NCBI RefSeq assembly: GCF_901873365.1
Contig: NZ_CABFLM010000042.1
Coordinates: forward strand, 1 to 55,184
Direction: 5' to 3'
DNA from: an uncultured Aggregatibacter sp.
GTDB taxonomy: Bacteria > Pseudomonadota > Gammaproteobacteria > Enterobacterales > Pasteurellaceae
DNA: 55,184 nt
Each line of letters begins with the position of its first letter. Positions within the stretch are counted from its first letter, which is position 1. Of this stretch, positions 1 to 9,610 are shown piece after piece. A program made the position numbers and the translations under genes. The notes under the pieces are model-generated. The model searched no databases. It was not told where the DNA came from and worked only from the letters and a program-made list of their open reading frames with translations.

Positions 1-89
1 ATGCCCGAAAAAGTTAAATAACGTTCCGTGCGTAATTTGGTCGTGCATCAAGATGCACGCTACGAACTGAAAATTTGCAGGAAAGCGTG

Positions 90-125
90 CCAAAACAAAA
101 TAGGACAGGTAATACCTGTCCTATT
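90..125 (-). terminator. Rho-independent terminator of radA
   Basis: A perfect 13-bp inverted repeat (99-111 with 113-125) lies just past the radA stop. On the minus strand it is followed by a T-rich tract, the complement of 91-100. A separate 8-bp hairpin at 42-59 lies further out and has no T tract. No gene can be supported in bases 1-89. Confidence 0.7.
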
Positions 126-143
126 ACACATCCCAAAACGCCC

Positions 144-1517
144 CTAGAAATTATCCAGCACTGCAATCGCATCGTCCAACTTCTTCACCGTAAAAACAGC
201 CATATTTTCCACCGCACTTTTCGGTTTATTGGCAAAAGGCACAATAGCACGTTTAAAACCGTGTTTCGCCGCTTCGCTGATACGTTCTTGTCCGCTTGGC
301 ACCGGGCGAATTTCACCGGCTAATCCCACTTCGCCGAACACCACCAAATCCGGTGGCAACGGGCGATTGCGGAAGCTAGAAATGAGGGCTAAGAGCAAGG
401 CTAAGTCGGCGCCGGTTTCCGTGACTTTGACTCCACCGACGACATTGACGAAAACATCCTGATCGCCCATTTGTAGGCCACCATGGCGATGTAGCACGGC
501 AAGCAATAAGGCAAGGCGATTTTGTTCTAGTCCCACTGCAACACGGCGCGGATTAGCAAGCATGGAATGATCCACCAAGGCTTGAATTTCCACCAACAAC
601 GGTCGAGTACCTTCCCACAGCACCATAACCGAACTGCCTGAAGTCTGCTCATCACCACGACTTAAAAAAATCGCTGATGGATTTTTTACCTCTCTCAGCC
701 CTTGCTCCGTCATGGCAAACACGCCTAATTCATTCACGGCGCCGAAGCGATTTTTGTGGCTGCGCAACGTACGATAGCGTGAATCAGTTTCGCCTTCTAG
801 TAATAAAGAACAGTCAATAACATGCTCCAACACTTTCGGCCCTGCCAAAGTGCCATCTTTCGTCACATGACCCACCATCACGATCGCGACCTGACGGGTT
901 TTCGCATAACGGGTTAAAAAAGAAGCGCATTCACGCACTTGCGCCACGCTACCGGGCGAGGATTGAATATCGGCTAAGTGCATAACTTGAATGGAGTCGA
1001 TAACAATAATCTGTGGCTTTAACTGATCCGCCAAATGACAAATTTGTTCCACAGAGGTTTCCGACAGCATGTGGAGTTTTTCCGGCGGCAACCCGAGGCG
1101 TTTAGCGCGCATTGCTACTTGTTGCAAAGACTCCTCACCGGTCACATAAAGTGCGGTCATTTTTTGCGACAAATCACACATCACCTGTAACAGCAACGTA
1201 CTTTTCCCTGCGCCCGGATGGCCACCAATCAAAATCGCACTGCCCGGCACAACACCACCGCCCAATACGCGATCCAATTCCTTAAACCCGCTACTAAAAC
1301 GCGGCGTTTCTTGCAGGCTAATTTGATCTAAGGTTTGGATTTTGGCACGGGTTTCACCGGCATAACCGGAAAAACGATCCGCTTTATTATTTGGCGTAGA
1401 AACCAACCGCACTTCGGAAATGGTGTTCCATGCTTTACAGGCGGAACACTGCCCTTGCCAACGAGAATACTCTGCACCGCAATCATTGCACACATACGCC
1501 GTTTTTGCTTTTGCCAT
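144..1517 (-). CDS. radA: DNA repair protein RadA
   Basis: RadA is a RecA-like, DnaB-type ATPase that helps process recombination intermediates by extending branch migration. The 457-residue protein has the usual family length. An N-terminal C4 zinc finger (C10, C13, C24, C27) is followed by a Walker A motif GHPGAGKST (99-107), the RadA signature KNRFG in mid-protein, and a Lon-protease-like C-terminal domain. An ATG start fits the first zinc-finger residues of the family. It lies 9 bases downstream of the CYTH gene on the same strand, so the two are probably co-transcribed. A convincing terminator follows. Its interior carries an uptake signal (AAGTGCGGT at 1149-1157), as expected for resident Pasteurellaceae DNA. 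Confidence 0.97.
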   Translation of the reverse strand: MAKAKTAYVCNDCGAEYSRWQGQCSACKAWNTISEVRLVSTPNNKADRFSGYAGETRAKIQTLDQISLQETPRFSSGFKELDRVLGGGVVPGSAILIGGHPGAGKSTLLLQVMCDLSQKMTALYVTGEESLQQVAMRAKRLGLPPEKLHMLSETSVEQICHLADQLKPQIIVIDSIQVMHLADIQSSPGSVAQVRECASFLTRYAKTRQVAIVMVGHVTKDGTLAGPKVLEHVIDCSLLLEGETDSRYRTLRSHKNRFGAVNELGVFAMTEQGLREVKNPSAIFLSRGDEQTSGSSVMVLWEGTRPLLVEIQALVDHSMLANPRRVAVGLEQNRLALLLAVLHRHGGLQMGDQDVFVNVVGGVKVTETGADLALLLALISSFRNRPLPPDLVVFGEVGLAGEIRPVPSGQERISEAAKHGFKRAIVPFANKPKSAVENMAVFTVKKLDDAIAVLDNF

Positions 1518-1526
1518 GATCGCCCC

Positions 1527-2600
1527 TTATTCTTCGCCAAGCGTTAATGTCATCAGATGAAGCATACGCTGTGCATACTGTGGCGTTTGGATAAGATCGA
1601 ACAATTTATTCATTGCTAACGCGTTGTCTTTCGTTTCGCTATGCAAGCGAATAATTTCACGAATTTGCGCCAAGAATTGGGCGTTGGCCTCGGTCAATAC
1701 CGTCAGCACATTTTCCAACGCATAGTGATGATTTGCTGCGACCTGTTCGTTGAGCGCCGTTTCTAAGAGATTTTTGTTATCGTCATAATAATGTGTCAAA
1801 TTAAAAAAGGCGCCGACACGCTCAACGGTTTTAATAAAATCGGTCGCAAAAAAATCCACACCCAACGCCAACGTTTCTTCGAGTAAATCTTGTTCGTAAC
1901 GCAAAAGTGCGGTCAGTTTTTCCGATGTTTTTTTGGCGTATTTTTCCGTATGCAAAAAGCCACGCCAGCGTTCAATCCAATCTGATGATTTCGGTGCTGT
2001 ACCCTGCGCCAGTTGATACCCCCGTTTGGCTTTGCTCACAGAATAAAAATGCACGTTGCCTTGATAATGGTTTAGAAAATCCGCCACAAAGGCAAAAAAA
2101 GATACTAATCCACCTTCTTTAATTTCAAATTCAATTTCACTAATGGACTGCTGTTTTTCACCGGCAATCACCTTGCCTACATCCACCGCCACTTCAATTT
2201 GGCTCGTCGGCGTGGCTTGAATTAACCACATATGACGCTCAAAATCCGTGCTAAAAATCGGGTTTAGTGGCGCTGTTATTTCTAGCGATAATTCATAGTG
2301 TTCCGTTAATGCCGCCAAATTGGGTTCCGCATTTGGCAAGGCCACATTATATTCAGGGCGAACGTGCAAACCGCCTGACACCTTGCCATCGGTTTTTAGC
2401 GTTAACGTATAATCATCGCCTTTTTGTCGAACACGCAGCCCCATATTATGGCGGGTAAAATATCCGTCAGCCGTATCATAATAGGTGTTCGCCAAGAAGG
2501 CTTTTTGATGCGCAATCACGTTAAATTGTGCCAAAATCGAGGCGAATTGTTCAATCTGAATATTTTCTACCGCCAGTTTTAATTCAATTTCATCCTGCAT
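1527..2600 (-). CDS. CYTH-domain inorganic triphosphatase (YgiF-like)
   Basis: The N-terminus begins MQDEIELKL, which contains the ExExK signature of the CYTH fold. Such proteins (YgiF/ThTPase group) hydrolyse tripolyphosphate or thiamine triphosphate in the cytoplasm. The first 200 residues carry the charged beta-strand pattern of CYTH. The remainder is helical and probably a reduced CHAD-type region. At about 357 residues it is shorter than E. coli YgiF (about 430). A longer reading frame begins at 2624, but AAAGGA lies at good spacing before the ATG at 2600, which also matches the family N-terminus. It contains an uptake signal at 1905-1913. Exact substrate is inferred from family only. 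Confidence 0.8.
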   Translation of the reverse strand: MQDEIELKLAVENIQIEQFASILAQFNVIAHQKAFLANTYYDTADGYFTRHNMGLRVRQKGDDYTLTLKTDGKVSGGLHVRPEYNVALPNAEPNLAALTEHYELSLEITAPLNPIFSTDFERHMWLIQATPTSQIEVAVDVGKVIAGEKQQSISEIEFEIKEGGLVSFFAFVADFLNHYQGNVHFYSVSKAKRGYQLAQGTAPKSSDWIERWRGFLHTEKYAKKTSEKLTALLRYEQDLLEETLALGVDFFATDFIKTVERVGAFFNLTHYYDDNKNLLETALNEQVAANHHYALENVLTVLTEANAQFLAQIREIIRLHSETKDNALAMNKLFDLIQTPQYAQRMLHLMTLTLGEE

Positions 2601-2762
2601 ACGCTTTCCTTTAAATTCCTTCATTTTTCTGTTTTATTCGTATTTTCTCTCTGCATTATCCGATAAAAGCCTGATTTTTTCGATTAAAATCGTGAATTTT
2701 TCATTGACATCATGTAATATGCGCGCTGAATTATTAACCTTATCTCCTAAGGAGTTCCTTTT

Positions 2763-3443
2763 ATGGCGATGAATAATATCCTTGGATTATTTGCTCACTC
2801 CCCTTTAAAACCTCTCCAAAAACATTCCAGCAAAGTTACCGAATGCTGTGAATTATTAATTCCTTTCTTTGAAGCTATCTTTAAAGAAAACTGGAGCGGT
2901 GCAGAGCAACTTCGTCTTGATATCTCCGCACATGAGCGCCAAGCCGATGTGTTAAAACGTGAAATTCGATTAAAATTGCCACGCGGTTTATTCATGCCGA
3001 TTGAACGCACCGATTTGTTAGAACTCGTTACCCAGCAAGATAAATTAGCCAATTATGCCAAGGATATTGCAGGTCGCATGGTAGGGCGTCAATTCGGTAT
3101 TCCGCAAGAAATGCAGGAAGAGTTTATGAGCTATGTTAAACGCAGCTTAGATGCCACAGAACAAGCGCATAAAGTGATTGAAGAAATGGATCAATTATTG
3201 GAAACCGGCTTTAAAGGACGTGAATTAAATTTTGTTAATCAAATGATTAACGAACTTGATACCATTGAAGACGATACGGATCAAATGCAAATTAAATTAA
3301 GAAAAATGTTGTTTGAAATCGAAGGGCGTTATAACCCTATTGATGTCATGTTCTTATATAAAATTATCGAATGGGTCGGTGTATTGGCCGATCAAGCACA
3401 ACGTGTCGGTTCACGTATTGAACTTATGCTGGCTCGCTCCTAA
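2763..3443 (+). CDS. DUF47/PhoU-like phosphate transport regulator
   Basis: This is a TIGR00153-type protein (226 aa), an all-helical PhoU-like domain with no membrane segment. Family members sit next to Pit phosphate carriers and are thought to modulate them, and that is the arrangement here, with the Pit gene starting 25 bases downstream. The start ATG follows the strong ribosome site AAGGAG at 2749-2754. A TTGACA-like hexamer at 2704-2709 is a possible -35 element for the two-gene operon, but no good -10 box at normal spacing is obvious. Function is from family and neighbourhood rather than from catalytic residues. Confidence 0.9.
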   Translation: MAMNNILGLFAHSPLKPLQKHSSKVTECCELLIPFFEAIFKENWSGAEQLRLDISAHERQADVLKREIRLKLPRGLFMPIERTDLLELVTQQDKLANYAKDIAGRMVGRQFGIPQEMQEEFMSYVKRSLDATEQAHKVIEEMDQLLETGFKGRELNFVNQMINELDTIEDDTDQMQIKLRKMLFEIEGRYNPIDVMFLYKIIEWVGVLADQAQRVGSRIELMLARS

Positions 3444-3467
3444 TTTTCATTAATTTAGGTATTCTTC

Positions 3468-4733
3468 ATGGAATTACTCTCTCAATACGGTTCACTATTA
3501 ATTATTATTACAGCCGTTTTCGGCTTTTTCATGGCCTTTGGTGTCGGTGCCAACGATGTTTCAAACGCAATGGGAACATCCGTTGGCTCAGGTACCATCA
3601 CCCCTAAACAAGCGATTATTATTGCCATGATTTTTGAAGCGGCCGGTGCCTATTTAGCCGGCGGCGAAGTTACCGAAACCATTAAAAGCGGTATCATTGA
3701 CACCACTCAATTCATCAACCAACCTGAAGTCTTAGTTTTCGGCATGATGGCCGCCCTCTTTGCCTCCGGTGCTTGGTTATTAATTGCCTCCAAAATGGGC
3801 TGGCCTGTCTCCACCACACACTCTATTGTGGGCGCTATTGTGGGTTTTTCTTGCGTGACAGTAGGGTTTCAGTCGGTGGATTGGAGCAATATTAAAAATA
3901 TTGTCGGCAGTTGGTTCATTACACCGGTCATTGCCGGTCTCCTTGCGTATGCCATTTTTTATAGTACGCAAAAACTGATTTTTGATACAGAAAGTCCACT
4001 TCGAAACGCGCAAAAATACGGCCCTTATTACATGGGCATCACCATTTTCATTTTGTGTATCGTCACCTTAACCAAAGGGTTAAAACACGTTGGCTTAAAC
4101 TTAAGCAATACAGAAAATATTCTGCTTTCATTCGGCATCAGTCTGATCAGTATTGTTTACAGCCATTTCTATTTTCGTAGCAGTAAATTCAAATTCAAAA
4201 TGCTAGAAGGCGGCGCTTTCGGTGGTGTAGAAAAAGTTTTCAGCATGTTAATGCTGATGACCGCTTGTGCGATGGCCTTTGCACATGGTTCAAATGATGT
4301 TGCGAATGCTATCGGCCCACTTTCTGCCGTTGTTGCCATTATCGAAAGCGATGGACAGATTATCAATAACGCTCCACTGGCATGGTGGATTCTCCCTCTT
4401 GGCGCCTCCGGCATTATGGTCGGTCTGATTGTTATGGGATACAAAGTGATGGCGACTATCGGTACCGGCATTACGGACTTGACCCCAAGCCGTGGTTTTG
4501 CTGCGCAATTTGCCACAGCGATGACTGTGGTTCTCGCCTCTGGTACCGGTTTGCCGATTTCTACCACGCAAACGCTTGTTGGTGCGGTATTAGGGATTGG
4601 ATTTGCACGAGGGATTGCCGCCATTAATTTAACGGTTATTCGTAATATTTTTGTTTCTTGGATTGTTACGCTGCCGGCAGGTGCATTATTTGCCATTATT
4701 ATTTACTATCTGCTACAAGCCATTTTCCATTAA
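3468..4733 (+). CDS. Low-affinity inorganic phosphate transporter (Pit family)
   Basis: A polytopic inner-membrane phosphate carrier of 421 residues. The two inverted-repeat signatures of the PiT family are visible: GANDVSNAMGTSVGSG near the N-terminus and GSNDVANAIGPL in the C-terminal half, each followed by a TTxTH/TTQT-type loop (VSTTHSIVGA and ISTTQTLVGA). It probably imports metal-phosphate with protons. It forms an operon with the upstream DUF47 regulator. An uptake signal (4743-4751) lies just past the stop. The 141-base gap to the next gene has no clear terminator. Confidence 0.95.
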   Translation: MELLSQYGSLLIIITAVFGFFMAFGVGANDVSNAMGTSVGSGTITPKQAIIIAMIFEAAGAYLAGGEVTETIKSGIIDTTQFINQPEVLVFGMMAALFASGAWLLIASKMGWPVSTTHSIVGAIVGFSCVTVGFQSVDWSNIKNIVGSWFITPVIAGLLAYAIFYSTQKLIFDTESPLRNAQKYGPYYMGITIFILCIVTLTKGLKHVGLNLSNTENILLSFGISLISIVYSHFYFRSSKFKFKMLEGGAFGGVEKVFSMLMLMTACAMAFAHGSNDVANAIGPLSAVVAIIESDGQIINNAPLAWWILPLGASGIMVGLIVMGYKVMATIGTGITDLTPSRGFAAQFATAMTVVLASGTGLPISTTQTLVGAVLGIGFARGIAAINLTVIRNIFVSWIVTLPAGALFAIIIYYLLQAIFH

Positions 4734-4874
4734 TATCGGCTTAAGTGCGGTCTAATTTGGCAGCGGATTGTTGACGGCATAGTTAACCGGTTGTGTCATC
4801 TCAGCATTAGTGGGACAATCGGTTTGATCCGGAATCAGGCTTTTCATTATTTTATACAATAGAAGGGGTTCAAT

Positions 4875-5486
4875 ATGAAAAAAGTCATGCATTATTTGCT
4901 TGTACCGTTTTTTTTAAGTGTTGGAATTTCTGCCGCTTATGCGGAAACACAATATGTCACAGAAAATCTTTCTACTTTTTTACGTAAAGGTGCCGGAGAA
5001 CAATTTAAAATTGCAGGCTCAATTCAAGCCGGTGAAGCCGTCACAGTGCTTGATAAAAAAGATCGCTATACACTGATTCGTGACAGCAAAAATCGTGAAG
5101 CGTGGATTCTTAGTAGTGAACTCAGCCCGAATGCCAGCAGCAAGTTGGAAAACCCAAAACTCAAAAGCCAGATTCAAGAATTAAGCTTAAAACTCAATCG
5201 ATTAGATGACGCTTGGCAACAACGTACGGCAGAAATGCAACGTCGAACCAAACAAGCGGAACAACAAAGCAGCGAATTACTAGAACAAAATTCGCAACTC
5301 AAACGCGAATTAGAAATCACAAAAAATAAAAACCGTGATTTAGAAGCCATGTTGGATGCCGGCAAACGCGAAATTGCTATTCAATGGTTTATTTACGGCG
5401 GTTCCGTATTGGGTGTCGGCTTATTAATCGGTTTAATCCTACCATTAATCATGCCAAAACGCCGTCGTCGTGATGGTTGGGCATAA
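4875..5486 (+). CDS. SH3-domain membrane-anchored protein (YgiM-like)
   Basis: A 203-residue envelope protein. A cleavable signal peptide (residues 1-23, ending AYA) is followed by a bacterial SH3 domain (about 25-85), a long coiled coil rich in Gln, Glu and Lys (about 95-165), and a C-terminal membrane segment ending in a basic cluster RRRR. This is the TIGR04211/YgiM layout, and the length matches. As in E. coli, the gene immediately precedes cca. Its stop codon TAA overlaps the cca ATG (TAATG), which suggests translational coupling. The molecular role of the family is not established; peptidoglycan binding by the SH3 domain is an inference. Confidence 0.88.
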   Translation: MKKVMHYLLVPFFLSVGISAAYAETQYVTENLSTFLRKGAGEQFKIAGSIQAGEAVTVLDKKDRYTLIRDSKNREAWILSSELSPNASSKLENPKLKSQIQELSLKLNRLDDAWQQRTAEMQRRTKQAEQQSSELLEQNSQLKRELEITKNKNRDLEAMLDAGKREIAIQWFIYGGSVLGVGLLIGLILPLIMPKRRRRDGWA

Positions 5487-6778
5487 TGGTTAAGACGCCA
5501 TTTTACGTTTATTTGGTTGGTGGCGCAGTGCGTGACCAACTGCTTAACCTGCCGGTAAAAGACCGTGACTGGGTGATTGTGGGGGCGACGCCGCAAGCCT
5601 TGCTCGATCTCGGTTATCAACAAGTCGGCAAAGACTTTCCTGTCTTTCTCCATCCGCAAAGTAAAGAAGAATATGCGCTCGCACGCACTGAGCGTAAATC
5701 AGGTCAAGGTTATACGGGCTTTATTTGTGACTTTTCCGCCGATATTACCCTTGAACAAGATTTAATTCGCCGCGATCTCACCATTAACGCCATAGCGCAA
5801 GATTTACAAGGCAATTTATACGATCCTTACCACGGTGCCGATGATTTACAACAGCGTATTTTGCGCCACGTTTCCCCGGCGTTTGTGGAAGATCCCTTGC
5901 GCGTATTACGCGTTGCTCGCTTTGCCGCACGCTATCATCATTTGGGATTTACCATTGCGCCGGAAACTTTGCAATTAATGCAAACACTCACGCTGCAAGG
6001 CGAATTGCAACATCTCACCGCCGAGCGGGTTTGGGCAGAAACGGAAAAAGCGCTAAACGAAAAAAATCCTGAAATTTATTTTGAAACTTTACGTCAGGTC
6101 GGCGCCCTTGCCGTCTTATTTCCCGAATTAGACGCCTTATATGGTGTGCCAAACCCTGCCAAATATCATCCTGAAATTGACAGTTTTGTGCATACCATGA
6201 TGGTATTACAACAAGCCACCTTGCTTTCCGAACAGGTAGATTGTCATAAAAGTGCGGTGCGTTTTGCCGCCATTTGTCATGATTTAGGCAAAGCAAAAAC
6301 ACCAAAATCCAATTGGCCACATCATCATGGCCATGAAAAACTGGGTATTACGCCTACGCGAAATTTGTGCAAACGTCTCAAAGTCCCCTCCTATTATCAA
6401 CAACTAGCCGAGCTAACTTGTGAATACCACACGCATATTCACAAAATCTTTGAGCTACGCCCGGAAACGGTGGTGAAACTGTTTAATACCTTTGATGTGT
6501 GGCGTAAACCATTACGTTTTATGGAATTTCTCTTAGTGTGTTTTGCCGATACCTGCGGCAGAAAGGGCTTTGAACATAGCCAATACCCACAACAAGAATT
6601 TGCGTTGGCTTTATATCAAGCGGCCTTAAAAGTTGATGTTCAATCTATTATTGCTGCCGGTTTTGAACATAAAGCCATTCGCGATCAGCTGAATCGCGGT
6701 CGTATTTTCGCCGTAAAACAAAAACGTGCGGAAATCTTACCACACTTTTCTCCCCCAACGATCACTCAGGAAAAATAA
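5486..6778 (+). CDS. cca: Multifunctional CCA tRNA nucleotidyltransferase
   Basis: Cca adds or repairs the 3' CCA of tRNAs. The N-terminal YLVGGAVRD motif and the DRDWV block form the class II nucleotidyltransferase core. A C-terminal HD domain (motif CHDLGKA, then HHHGHE) marks the gammaproteobacterial version with phosphatase and 2',3'-cyclic phosphodiesterase activity. An in-frame TTG lies at 5477, but the ATG at 5486 overlaps the upstream stop and gives the family N-terminus, so I chose it. An uptake signal is at 6250-6258. The gene heads a tight run cca-lolB-ispE with gaps of 6 and 3 bases. Confidence 0.96.
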   Translation: MVKTPFYVYLVGGAVRDQLLNLPVKDRDWVIVGATPQALLDLGYQQVGKDFPVFLHPQSKEEYALARTERKSGQGYTGFICDFSADITLEQDLIRRDLTINAIAQDLQGNLYDPYHGADDLQQRILRHVSPAFVEDPLRVLRVARFAARYHHLGFTIAPETLQLMQTLTLQGELQHLTAERVWAETEKALNEKNPEIYFETLRQVGALAVLFPELDALYGVPNPAKYHPEIDSFVHTMMVLQQATLLSEQVDCHKSAVRFAAICHDLGKAKTPKSNWPHHHGHEKLGITPTRNLCKRLKVPSYYQQLAELTCEYHTHIHKIFELRPETVVKLFNTFDVWRKPLRFMEFLLVCFADTCGRKGFEHSQYPQQEFALALYQAALKVDVQSIIAAGFEHKAIRDQLNRGRIFAVKQKRAEILPHFSPPTITQEK

Positions 6779-6784
6779 CGACTT

Positions 6785-7411
6785 ATGAAAACACTAACCT
6801 CTTATTTGTGGATGCTATTTATCGGTTTACTCTTAACCGGTTGTGTCGTCACCGATGAACAACGCCCAACAGATGTCAAACATATCGACAGCACCGATCC
6901 GACTTGGCAACAACATTTGCAACAAATTAAACGAATTGAAGGCTATCAAGCCTTAGGGCAGCTTGGCTATATCAGCAAAAAAGAACGGTTTTCTACTCGT
7001 TTTGACTGGCAATACCATAACCCCCAAAATTATACGCTGAAATTGTATTCGACCCTCAGTAGCGAAACGTTGCAAATTCAAATGCACGCCCAAGGCATGA
7101 CCATTTCTGATAACAAAGGACGTCAACGTTCTGCGGCAGATGCCAAAATGTTGTTACGGGAAATTATTGGTATGGACTTCCCATTGGATCAATTTGCTTT
7201 TTGGTTAAAAGGTCAACCGAAAGGCAGTGATGACTACCATGTGGGTGAAAATCATCTACTCGCCTCGTTCACGCATTTCTTTGACGGTAAAACGTGGACG
7301 GCGGATTATTTGTCTTATCAATCCAGCTCTCAACCACCAATGCCGGAAAATATCTTGCTGAAAACTGACGGACAAACGCTGAAAATCCGTGTTGATGAAT
7401 GGAAATTCTAA
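6785..7411 (+). CDS. lolB: Outer-membrane lipoprotein receptor LolB
   Basis: LolB accepts lipoproteins from the periplasmic carrier LolA and inserts them into the outer membrane. A signal peptide ends in the lipobox LLTGC with lipidated Cys20. The 208-residue length and the incomplete beta-barrel pattern with conserved Trp/Tyr in the middle (RFDWQY) fit the family. It sits between cca and ispE with 3-6 base gaps, and lolB-ispE-prs is the standard gammaproteobacterial gene order. Confidence 0.93.
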   Translation: MKTLTSYLWMLFIGLLLTGCVVTDEQRPTDVKHIDSTDPTWQQHLQQIKRIEGYQALGQLGYISKKERFSTRFDWQYHNPQNYTLKLYSTLSSETLQIQMHAQGMTISDNKGRQRSAADAKMLLREIIGMDFPLDQFAFWLKGQPKGSDDYHVGENHLLASFTHFFDGKTWTADYLSYQSSSQPPMPENILLKTDGQTLKIRVDEWKF

Positions 7412-7414
7412 GGC

Positions 7415-8341
7415 ATGAAAACATATCAATTTTCCACCGCACTTTTATCTCATCCGTCATTGGAAAGCGCACAACCGTTGCGCTTTCCTTGCCCGGCTAA
7501 ATTAAATCTTTTCTTATACATCAATGGCAAACGCCCCGATGGCTACCACGAATTACAAACATTATTTCAATTTTTAGACTTTGGTGATTGGCTATCAATT
7601 AAAGTGAGAAATGATGGCAAAATTAATTTAGTCTCATCCATTCCTGATTTAAACGTAGAAGATAACTTAATTTATCGTGCCGCAACCTTGCTTCAACGCC
7701 ATACTAATACGTCACTTGGTGCCGATCTGGAATTGGATAAAATTTTGCCGATTGGTGGTGGTGTCGGCGGTGGTTCATCCAATGCAGCAACCACTTTAGT
7801 AGCATTAAATGATTTATGGAAAACAGGTTTAACGACTGAAGAATTAGCCCAATTGGGCTTAAGCTTAGGAGCGGATGTGCCGATCTTTGTGCATGGCAAG
7901 GCCGCATTTGCCGAGGGCGTCGGTGAACAAATCACTTATTGTGAAGTACCGGAAAAATGGTATGTCGTGCTCAAACCGAATGTCTCCATTTCCACAGCCG
8001 TTATATTTTCAGATCCCGATTTACCACGCCAAACACCAAAGAAACCGTTGTCACAATTACTCCAAGAAGAATACGCAAACGATTGCGAAAAAGTTGTTCG
8101 TGATCATTATTCTGAGGTTGAAGAATTGCTTAACTGGTTGGTAAAATATGCACCGGCCAGACTCACCGGAACCGGCGCTTGTGTTTTTGCAGAATTTGAT
8201 GATGAAAAATCTGCACAATGGGTTCTTGAGGCAAAGCCCCAAAATTGCTTTGGCTTTGTTGCAAAAGGATTAAACCTTTCTCCATTACATGCCATGTTAC
8301 AACGCACAAATGTTGAAAATTTGCCCGACTCAAGCCACTAA
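7415..8341 (+). CDS. ispE: 4-diphosphocytidyl-2-C-methyl-D-erythritol kinase
   Basis: IspE phosphorylates CDP-methylerythritol in the MEP route to isoprenoids. This GHMP kinase shows the N-terminal PCPAKLNLFL block, the ATP-binding loop PIGGGVGGGSSNAA, and the C-terminal LTGTGACVFAEF motif. Length 308 aa. About 25 residues precede the family-conserved start of homology, and they include an uptake signal (7436-7444) inside the coding region, an acceptable small N-terminal extension. It is the third gene of the cca-lolB-ispE run. Confidence 0.96.
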   Translation: MKTYQFSTALLSHPSLESAQPLRFPCPAKLNLFLYINGKRPDGYHELQTLFQFLDFGDWLSIKVRNDGKINLVSSIPDLNVEDNLIYRAATLLQRHTNTSLGADLELDKILPIGGGVGGGSSNAATTLVALNDLWKTGLTTEELAQLGLSLGADVPIFVHGKAAFAEGVGEQITYCEVPEKWYVVLKPNVSISTAVIFSDPDLPRQTPKKPLSQLLQEEYANDCEKVVRDHYSEVEELLNWLVKYAPARLTGTGACVFAEFDDEKSAQWVLEAKPQNCFGFVAKGLNLSPLHAMLQRTNVENLPDSSH

Positions 8342-8382
8342 TACTTACTTAATAAATCTATAACTCCCGAGGTTAAACGAAT

Positions 8383-9333
8383 ATGCCTGATATTAAACTC
8401 TTCGCCGGTAATGCAACACCGGAACTCGCCAAACGTATTTCAATATGCTTAAAAACCAAATTAAGCGATGCAACCGTTGGCCGTTTTAGTGACGGTGAAG
8501 TGCAAGTGCAAATTAATGAAAATGTTCGTGGTAGCGATGTATTCATTATTCAATCCACCTGTGCACCCACCAATGACAACTTAATGGAATTGTTAGTAAT
8601 GGTTGATGCACTGCGTCGCGCTTCTGCAGGCCGTATTACCGCTGTGGTGCCTTATTTCGGCTATGCCCGCCAAGATCGCCGTGTTCGTTCTGCGCGTGTG
8701 CCAATTACCGCAAAAGTGGTGGCAGATTTCTTATCCGGTGTCGGCGTTGACCGTGTATTAACCTGTGATTTACACGCAGAACAAATCCAAGGATTCTTTG
8801 ATGTACCGGTGGATAACGTATTCGGCTCTCCGGTGTTAATTGAAGATATTTTAAAGAAAACCGATTTAGTAAATCCAATCGTGGTCTCTCCGGACATTGG
8901 CGGTGTTGTGCGTGCCCGTGCTGTGGCCAAACTATTAAACGATACGGATATGGCAATTATCGATAAACGTCGCCCACGTGCTAACGTTTCTCAAGTCATG
9001 CATATTATCGGGGATGTGGCTGATCGCGACTGTATCTTAGTAGATGACATGATCGATACCGGCGGTACTTTATGCAAAGCCGCGGAAGCATTAAAAGAAC
9101 GTGGCGCAAAACGTGTATTTGCTTATGCGACTCATGCGGTTTTCTCCGGTTCCGCAGCAAAAAATCTTGCCAGTGATGCCCTTGATGAAATCGTTGTGAC
9201 CGATACCATTCCTCTTACCGATGAAATTATCGCATTAGGAAAAGTGCGTGCCTTAACGCTTTCAAAAATGCTTGCCGAAGCGATTCGCCGTATCAGTAAT
9301 GAAGAATCTATTTCAGCGATGTTTGATGAATAA
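8383..9333 (+). CDS. prs: Ribose-phosphate pyrophosphokinase
   Basis: Prs makes PRPP from ribose 5-phosphate and ATP for nucleotide, His and Trp synthesis. The 316-residue sequence begins MPDIKLFAGNA and holds the flexible loop YARQDRR and the PRPP-binding loop VDDMIDTGGT. Length and motifs match the family throughout. It follows ispE by 41 bases, with GAGG shortly before the ATG. A strong terminator lies downstream. Confidence 0.98.
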   Translation: MPDIKLFAGNATPELAKRISICLKTKLSDATVGRFSDGEVQVQINENVRGSDVFIIQSTCAPTNDNLMELLVMVDALRRASAGRITAVVPYFGYARQDRRVRSARVPITAKVVADFLSGVGVDRVLTCDLHAEQIQGFFDVPVDNVFGSPVLIEDILKKTDLVNPIVVSPDIGGVVRARAVAKLLNDTDMAIIDKRRPRANVSQVMHIIGDVADRDCILVDDMIDTGGTLCKAAEALKERGAKRVFAYATHAVFSGSAAKNLASDALDEIVVTDTIPLTDEIIALGKVRALTLSKMLAEAIRRISNEESISAMFDE

Positions 9334-9373
9334 GGCATAAATAAACGCTAATACATTCAAATCTTCTTTATTG

Positions 9374-9413
9374 CGCCCAAGTTAATGTAATGCATTAGGT
9401 TGGGCGTTTTTCT
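9374..9413 (+). terminator. prs terminator; also a member of a 33-bp palindromic repeat
   Basis: CGCCCAA (9374-9380) pairs with TTGGGCG (9400-9406) and is followed by TTTTTCTT, a typical intrinsic terminator. The complete 33-base unit recurs in inverted orientation with four mismatches at 17372-17404 inside the ICE. The remaining gap to trxA (9414-9610) shows nothing recognisable beyond weak hairpins. Confidence 0.8.
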
Positions 9414-9610
9414 TAGATGAACCCAACGATCTTTGATGAGTAAAACGGCAGGATAAGTTTCTGGAAGTGATATCAGAGAATTGAGGGTTTCTGCATTCAA
9501 TTAAAGGACTGATACCCTCCTTTAGAAAACATTTTAAGATAGATTAATCTGACAGCAACAAATCTTAGAAGTCGCTGCCAGATTCAATATTATCCTCGCA
9601 TCAAAATGCG

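Noticed and set aside
1..89. Short frame starting at base 1 (MPEKVK) or a gene end
   Set aside because: Only six codons before a stop; it could be the tail of an outside gene, but nothing supports it.
2704..2732. Promoter of the DUF47-Pit operon
   Set aside because: A TTGACA is present, but no acceptable -10 box lies at 16-18 bases.
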